A stretch of 64,000 bases of DNA from Nocardioidaceae bacterium (GTDB lineage: Bacteria > Actinomycetota > Actinomycetes > Propionibacteriales > Nocardioidaceae). This document shows positions 60,366 to 64,000 of this stretch, piece by piece. The translations under genes were made by a program, and so were the position numbers. Each line of letters begins with the position of its first letter. The stretch's first letter is position 1. A model generated the notes under the pieces. It did not search any database. It saw only the letters and a program-made list of their open reading frames with translations, and was not told where the DNA came from. The stretch spans positions 1 to 64,000 of the forward strand of contig JAUJOD010000004.1 of NCBI GenBank assembly GCA_030447865.1, written 5' to 3'.

Positions 60366-61823
60366 GTGTACTCGGGTGAACCGGCTGTGCTGGAGGGCAT
60401 GGTGGCGGATTCGCTGCCGCTGGCGCCCAGCCAGGAGGTCCATTGGGAGTCGATGTGCGCGACGTCGCCCGCGGATCCCGGGGCCTCCCGCATCATCGTC
60501 GGCGAGACACGGCGGGCCGACGGCCCGCTCGACCGTGACCTCCTCGACCAAGCCCTCGCCTGGGTGGTGCGCCGCCACGACGCCCTGCGCCTGACCTTCG
60601 AGACCGTGTCGCTCGACCCGAGGCTGCAGGTGCGGCCGGAGATGGCGCACGCTCTGGACTACGTCGACGTGTCCTCCGATGACGCCGGGACGGTTGGCCG
60701 GACGCTCTTTCTGCACAGCCGCCGCCCGTACGATCTCCCGAATGGTCCACTGTGGAGGGCCTTGCTCCTGCGCCTGAGTGACAACCGCCACCTGCTGCGG
60801 GTCGGGATGTCGCACCTCATCGCGGACGGGTACTCCACCGAGGTGTTCTTTACCGACCTGTTCCGCGCCTACGCGGCGCTGCGCGACCAAGGCCGGCCAA
60901 CCGGGCCGCGCGCGCCCACAGTGCCGGAGATCCACGCCGTGCAGCGTGCCACGTACCGGCCCGCCAGCGAGCGCCCGGAGTACTGGCGGCGCCTGATCCC
61001 CACGCACTCCTTTCCGCCCGCCTTCACGCTGTGCCCGGTCCCCGGTGAGATCGACTACTTGCATGACCGGCTCATCGAACTGAGTTTGTCGCAATCCACG
61101 GCCCGGGCGCTCGCGCGCACCGCGTGGCGGGTGCGGGCGACGCCCTTCGCCGCGCTGATGGCGGCGTACCACATCGTGCTCCAGGCGATGACCGGCAAAG
61201 GGCGCACCGTCGTGGCGACCGTGGCCCTCGGCCGGGATCGGGCCGCCGACCGGTTGGCCATCTTCCAGTACGCCGCCTACCCGTACGTCTCCATGGCCGC
61301 CAGCGACCACGACACCCTTGCCCAGGTCGTCGGCGCCACCGGGCAGGCCTTGTCGGACGCCCTGCGCCAGCGCGTGCCGTACGTCGGCCTGGCCCGCACC
61401 ATCAACCCGGACTTCGACCGGGTGCGGCCATGGCCGGCGGCCAACTTCATCGACGGGGGAATGTACTCGTGGGCGCCGGACGGGCGCGACATCCACCTGG
61501 ACGGGCTCACCGTGCGGCCGGTCGAGGTGGCGCCGGTTGCACCGCCCGGGTACGCGTCGGAGTTCACCAGCAGCTCGTTTCCGCAGGGCCACCCGCCGGC
61601 CTGGGTCGCCCACGCGGCACCAAGTTACGCGGTGAGCACCGACCGGCGACAGGTCATCGCGAGGTACAACGATCTGCTCGTCTCGACGTTGGAGGTGGAG
61701 GCGTTCTGCGAGGGCCTGCGATGGGTGGTGGAGCAGACCGCGCACCGATGTGGCCTGCCCCTCTCCGAAGCGCGGCGTTCTCTGATGTCGATACTCTCGG
61801 TCGGGCGGGACGGTGGACGGTGA
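60366..61823 (+). CDS. Stand-alone NRPS condensation-domain enzyme
   Basis: A 485-residue protein of the condensation/PapA acyltransferase fold. LPLAPSQEVHWESM is the C1-like start, LRLTFETVS and LWRALLLRLSD precede the active-site loop GMSHLIADGYSTEVFF, which reads SHxxxDG rather than HHxxxDG; the second, catalytic His is kept. ATPFAALMAAYHIVL and the late ANFIDGGMYSW follow the usual pattern. It would join an acyl thioester to an amine or hydroxyl. The start GTG 60366 fits a leaderless message; ATG 60399 is the alternative. Confidence 0.75.
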   Translation: MYSGEPAVLEGMVADSLPLAPSQEVHWESMCATSPADPGASRIIVGETRRADGPLDRDLLDQALAWVVRRHDALRLTFETVSLDPRLQVRPEMAHALDYVDVSSDDAGTVGRTLFLHSRRPYDLPNGPLWRALLLRLSDNRHLLRVGMSHLIADGYSTEVFFTDLFRAYAALRDQGRPTGPRAPTVPEIHAVQRATYRPASERPEYWRRLIPTHSFPPAFTLCPVPGEIDYLHDRLIELSLSQSTARALARTAWRVRATPFAALMAAYHIVLQAMTGKGRTVVATVALGRDRAADRLAIFQYAAYPYVSMAASDHDTLAQVVGATGQALSDALRQRVPYVGLARTINPDFDRVRPWPAANFIDGGMYSWAPDGRDIHLDGLTVRPVEVAPVAPPGYASEFTSSSFPQGHPPAWVAHAAPSYAVSTDRRQVIARYNDLLVSTLEVEAFCEGLRWVVEQTAHRCGLPLSEARRSLMSILSVGRDGGR

Positions 61824-61824
61824 C

Positions 61825-61965
61825 CATGAATGGCCCGCGCGGTGTCGATGTTGTCGTGGGTCGGGGCGGGCGTCGTCGGCGCCTCGATCGCGTGGCATGT
61901 CAGCAAGGCGGGAGCGCGATGCGTGCTCGTCGAGCGGACGGCCATCTGGAGTTCCTGGTTCACAT
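61825..61965 (+). pseudogene. FAD-dependent oxidoreductase, N-terminal remnant
   Basis: MNGPRGVDVVV is followed, after a one-base slip near 61857, by VGAGVVGASIAWHVSKAGAR and CVLVERTAI, the FAD-binding start of a DAO-family protein like that at 11.7 kb. Nothing recognisable continues beyond about 45 residues. It begins directly behind the condensation enzyme and was probably once in its operon. The following 320 bases (61966-62285) show no supportable gene. Confidence 0.6.
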
Positions 61966-62285
61966 GGAGACGCGCCTCCCGACGATATGGCTCCCGAGCG
62001 CCGGGCCGAGTTGCCGAGAACCGAGCGCACCACGTCGATCGGCTGGCCGACCAGGGCAGCCTGGTGAGAAGGTGGCGGGTGCCCGGGACGACCAGCAATT
62101 GGGGTTTGTGGGCTGCTGAGGACGCCACGTCGCTGCACCACGCGTTGGCCGGGTTGCCACTGTTCCCGTGGCTGCGCATCACCGTGCACGCGCTCGCGAA
62201 ACACGACCTCGATCCGGGGCCGCCCACACGGGCCATGGTCGGCTCGGGACCCGGTCGGCGGGCTGAGACGTCGACCTGGCATGGG

Positions 62286-63137
62286 CTACCGAGCGGCGGC
62301 GTAGGCCTGTCGGCCGCGAGGGCCGGCGGCGGCGCGCAGGAACCCCCGCTCGCCTCCGGCCGCCACGATGCATACCTTGCTGCCGAGCGATTGCGGCGCG
62401 ACGACCTGCACAGTGTGACCGCGGGCCTGCAGGTCGACGACTGCGGCGTCGTCATCCTCCGCCTCGACGACCACGAGACCGGGCCGGCTGGCCCGCGGCG
62501 TGAACGACGAGGGGAAGTGGTTGGCGTGGAAGGCGGTGGCCTCCGTCGCCCGCTGAAGGTCCAGACCGAACTCGATGACCCCGAGGAACGTCTCCAGCGT
62601 CCGCTGGTCCTGCCGGTCGCCGCTGGGGTTCCGAAGGCGAGATACGGTTCACCGTCCCGCAGCACCACCGTCGGGCTCAGCGTGGTGCGCGGACGCTTGC
62701 GAGGCGCCAGGGAGTTGGGATGGCGTCCACCAGCCACATCGTCTGCGCGCGCGTGCCGAGCTGGAAACCGAGGCCGGGTGTGACGTGCGAGCTTTTGAGC
62801 CAGCCCCCGCTCGGCACGGCGGACGCCAGGTTGCCGTGGCGGTCCACGACCGTGATGGTTGGTGCAGGTGTCGCCGGGTCGGGCCGTCGCCGCCAGCGCG
62901 ACGCTCGGGAGCCCGCTCTGCAACTCGACCATCCAGGTCTCGCCATCGTCGGCCGGGTCCGGCGGCGCCGGCCCGGGCATCCAGGGTGACCCGCCATCCG
63001 CCGAGCCCGGCCGCGGGCCGATCAGTGCCCGGCGTTGCTCCCTGCTCGAGAACCCGCATCCCGGGCACGGTGGCCAACCACTGGGTCGACGCGACCGCAC
63101 CGAACGTACCGGCGAGCTCCGGCCGGCTGACGGTCAC
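62286..63137 (-). pseudogene. Gamma-glutamyltransferase-like gene, internally deleted
   Basis: The N-terminus reads VSRPELAGTFGAVASTQWLA and MRVLEQG, the normal start of the family, from a GTG overlapping the upstream stop. Most of the heavy subunit is missing. ITVVDRHGNLASAVPSGGWL and TPGLGFQLGTRAQTMWLVD appear in another frame, then TTLSPTVVLRDGEPYLAFGT, and finally QARGHTVQVVAPQSLG, ending at 62286. At least two frameshifts and one large deletion are needed. LmbA-like proteins of this family cleave a C-C bond in 4-alkylproline pathways, which would suit the DOPA-type genes on the left arm. Confidence 0.65.
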
Positions 63138-64000
63138 GTTACCCTCCCGAGCACCGGCTGCCCAGGCAGGTGGGCCAGCGCCGCCTCGATCTGGTGGTCG
63201 GTGGCCTCGGCGTCGACCATGGTGCCGTCCATATAGGACTCGTAGGCGGCCATGTCGAGCAGCCCGTGCCCGCTGACGCCCACGAGGATCACCGGCCGGG
63301 ATCCGGAGCGTTCGGCCCGCCGCGCCTCGATGGTCGCGCCATGGATCGCGTAGGCACTCTCCGGGGCCGGCAGTATTCCCTCGCTCTTGGCGAACGCGAG
63401 GGAAGTGGCGAATACTTCGCGCTGTCCACAGGCCAATGCGTAAATGAGCTTGCGGTCGTACAGCGCGCTGATCAGCTTGGCGGTGGCATGATACCGGAGG
63501 CCGCCCGCGTGGACCTCGGGCGGCACGAACCTGTGCCCCAGCGTGTACATCTTCTGCAACGGTGTCAGGCCAGACGCGTCGGTGAAGTCGTAGGCGTACG
63601 TTCCGCGCGTCAACTTCGGGCACGCGGCCGGCTCGACCGAGACGCACCTCACCCGATCGTCGTCGCGCACCACGAACTCCAAGAACGGCAGCGCCAGACC
63701 GCCGAAATTGCTGCCACCACCGATGGCGCCGATGACGACGTCGGCCGAACAACCCACCTCGGCCAACTGTTCGCGGGCCTCCAAGCCGATGACGGTCTGG
63801 TGCAGGAGCGCATACGTTTCCCCGCTACCAGTGCAGAACCGGGTCTCCGGCTCCTGCGCGTCGGCGAACGCCTCAGCGAGCGCGACCGCGAGGCTGCCCG
63901 GATTCGTGTCGCCGCCTGCCCGACGGCCGGGGTCGGTGTGCCCGCTCGGGCTCGGCACCACCGTGGCGCCCAGCATCTCCATGATGGTCTTCCGGTACGG
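63134..64000 (-). CDS. TrpB2-like PLP enzyme, 5' end outside the window
   Basis: The visible 288 residues are the C-terminal part of a tryptophan-synthase-beta-like enzyme. YRKTIMEMLGATVVPSPSGH, GSGETYALLHQTVIGLEARE, VVIGAIGGGSNFGGLALPFL (PLP phosphate loop), PPEVHAGGLRYHATAKLISA and LVGVSGHGLLDMAAYE follow in order. The pattern fits the stand-alone TrpB2 group, which performs beta-replacement on serine-like amino acids. The catalytic Lys lies in the missing part. Its stop overlaps the GTG of the broken gamma-glutamyltransferase (GTGA). The reading frame is open to base 64000. Confidence 0.8.
   Translation of the reverse strand, partial: PYRKTIMEMLGATVVPSPSGHTDPGRRAGGDTNPGSLAVALAEAFADAQEPETRFCTGSGETYALLHQTVIGLEAREQLAEVGCSADVVIGAIGGGSNFGGLALPFLEFVVRDDDRVRCVSVEPAACPKLTRGTYAYDFTDASGLTPLQKMYTLGHRFVPPEVHAGGLRYHATAKLISALYDRKLIYALACGQREVFATSLAFAKSEGILPAPESAYAIHGATIEARRAERSGSRPVILVGVSGHGLLDMAAYESYMDGTMVDAEATDHQIEAALAHLPGQPVLGRVT

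Noticed and set aside
60225-62282. A 685-codon minus-strand frame opposite the condensation enzyme.
   Set aside because: No family motifs and a composition typical of reverse-strand shadow; the plus-strand condensation enzyme has clear motifs and a promoter box.

Overview
The window reads as high-GC actinomycete DNA: strong G/C third-position bias, many GTG starts, stop/start overlaps of the ATGA and GTGA type, F420-type luciferase-like oxidoreductases and SARP-style promoters. No species can be named. Apart from the first 5 kb, nearly everything looks like one large, partly eroded natural-product gene cluster. It has no modular megasynthase, no intact regulator and no transporter inside the window. 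It relies on free-standing carrier proteins, ligases and small tailoring enzymes.

Layout. 0-5 kb: a broken methyltransferase, a membrane GAF-like protein with a small partner, and two wrecked IS110-family elements. 5-24 kb (left arm): a BtrH-like acyltransferase, a PhyH dioxygenase, a VOC protein resembling DOPA dioxygenases, a TPP enzyme, a luciferase-like oxidoreductase (LLM), two flavoproteins, a putative aromatic amino acid hydroxylase, a Gfo/Idh dehydrogenase with a cyclitol-type DegT aminotransferase, an ATP-grasp ligase and a P450. Interspersed are pseudogenes (adenylation domain, LuxR tail, AlkZ-like, ACP, PKS DH and AT pieces) and a PRMT-like methyltransferase. 24.5-26.6 kb: an IS110 element and a fragment of another. 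26.7-34.6 kb: a 2,3-dihydroxybenzoate operon (isochorismatase, SDR, isochorismate or salicylate synthase, aryl-AMP ligase) ending in a sulfotransferase, a VOC protein and an AlkZ-like protein, followed by a DAHP synthase. 34.6-37.1 kb: a graveyard of decayed paralogues of left-arm genes. 37-46 kb (minus strand): a Rossmann enzyme, a transaldolase, an LLM, a VioC-like dioxygenase, a LanB-like protein, an ATP-grasp ligase and an arginine amidinotransferase. 46-55.5 kb (plus strand): an LLM, acyl-AMP ligase, PLP decarboxylase, ACP, two acyl-CoA-dehydrogenase-like enzymes, a BtrH-like protein, an adenylation enzyme and a flavin reductase. 55.5-64 kb: a BtrH-ACP fusion, O-carbamoyltransferase, PPTase, inositol-phosphate synthase, a condensation enzyme, broken flavoprotein and gamma-glutamyltransferase genes, and a TrpB-like gene running off the edge.

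Working model (inference). Inositol phosphate made by Ino1 is oxidised, aminated, amidinated and carbamoylated into a guanidino-cyclitol. An amino-acyl chain is built on ACPs with butirosin-like logic (ligase, PLP decarboxylase, LLM plus flavin reductase). Aryl units are supplied by the DHB branch. BtrH-like cysteine acyltransferases, ATP-grasp ligases, the LanB-like protein and the condensation enzyme join the parts. The AlkZ-like protein carries the QxQ catalytic signature, which hints at a DNA-damaging product.

The most striking signal is regulatory. A direct repeat GTA-N8-GTA (one copy sometimes ATA), followed 11 bases later by a -10-like nAnnnT, stands before almost every operon from 5.2 to 60.4 kb, on both strands (18 sites fit all three parts; a 19th, at 43.8 kb, fits the repeat only). 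This is the geometry of SARP activator sites, and it binds both arms into one regulon whose activator gene must lie outside the window.
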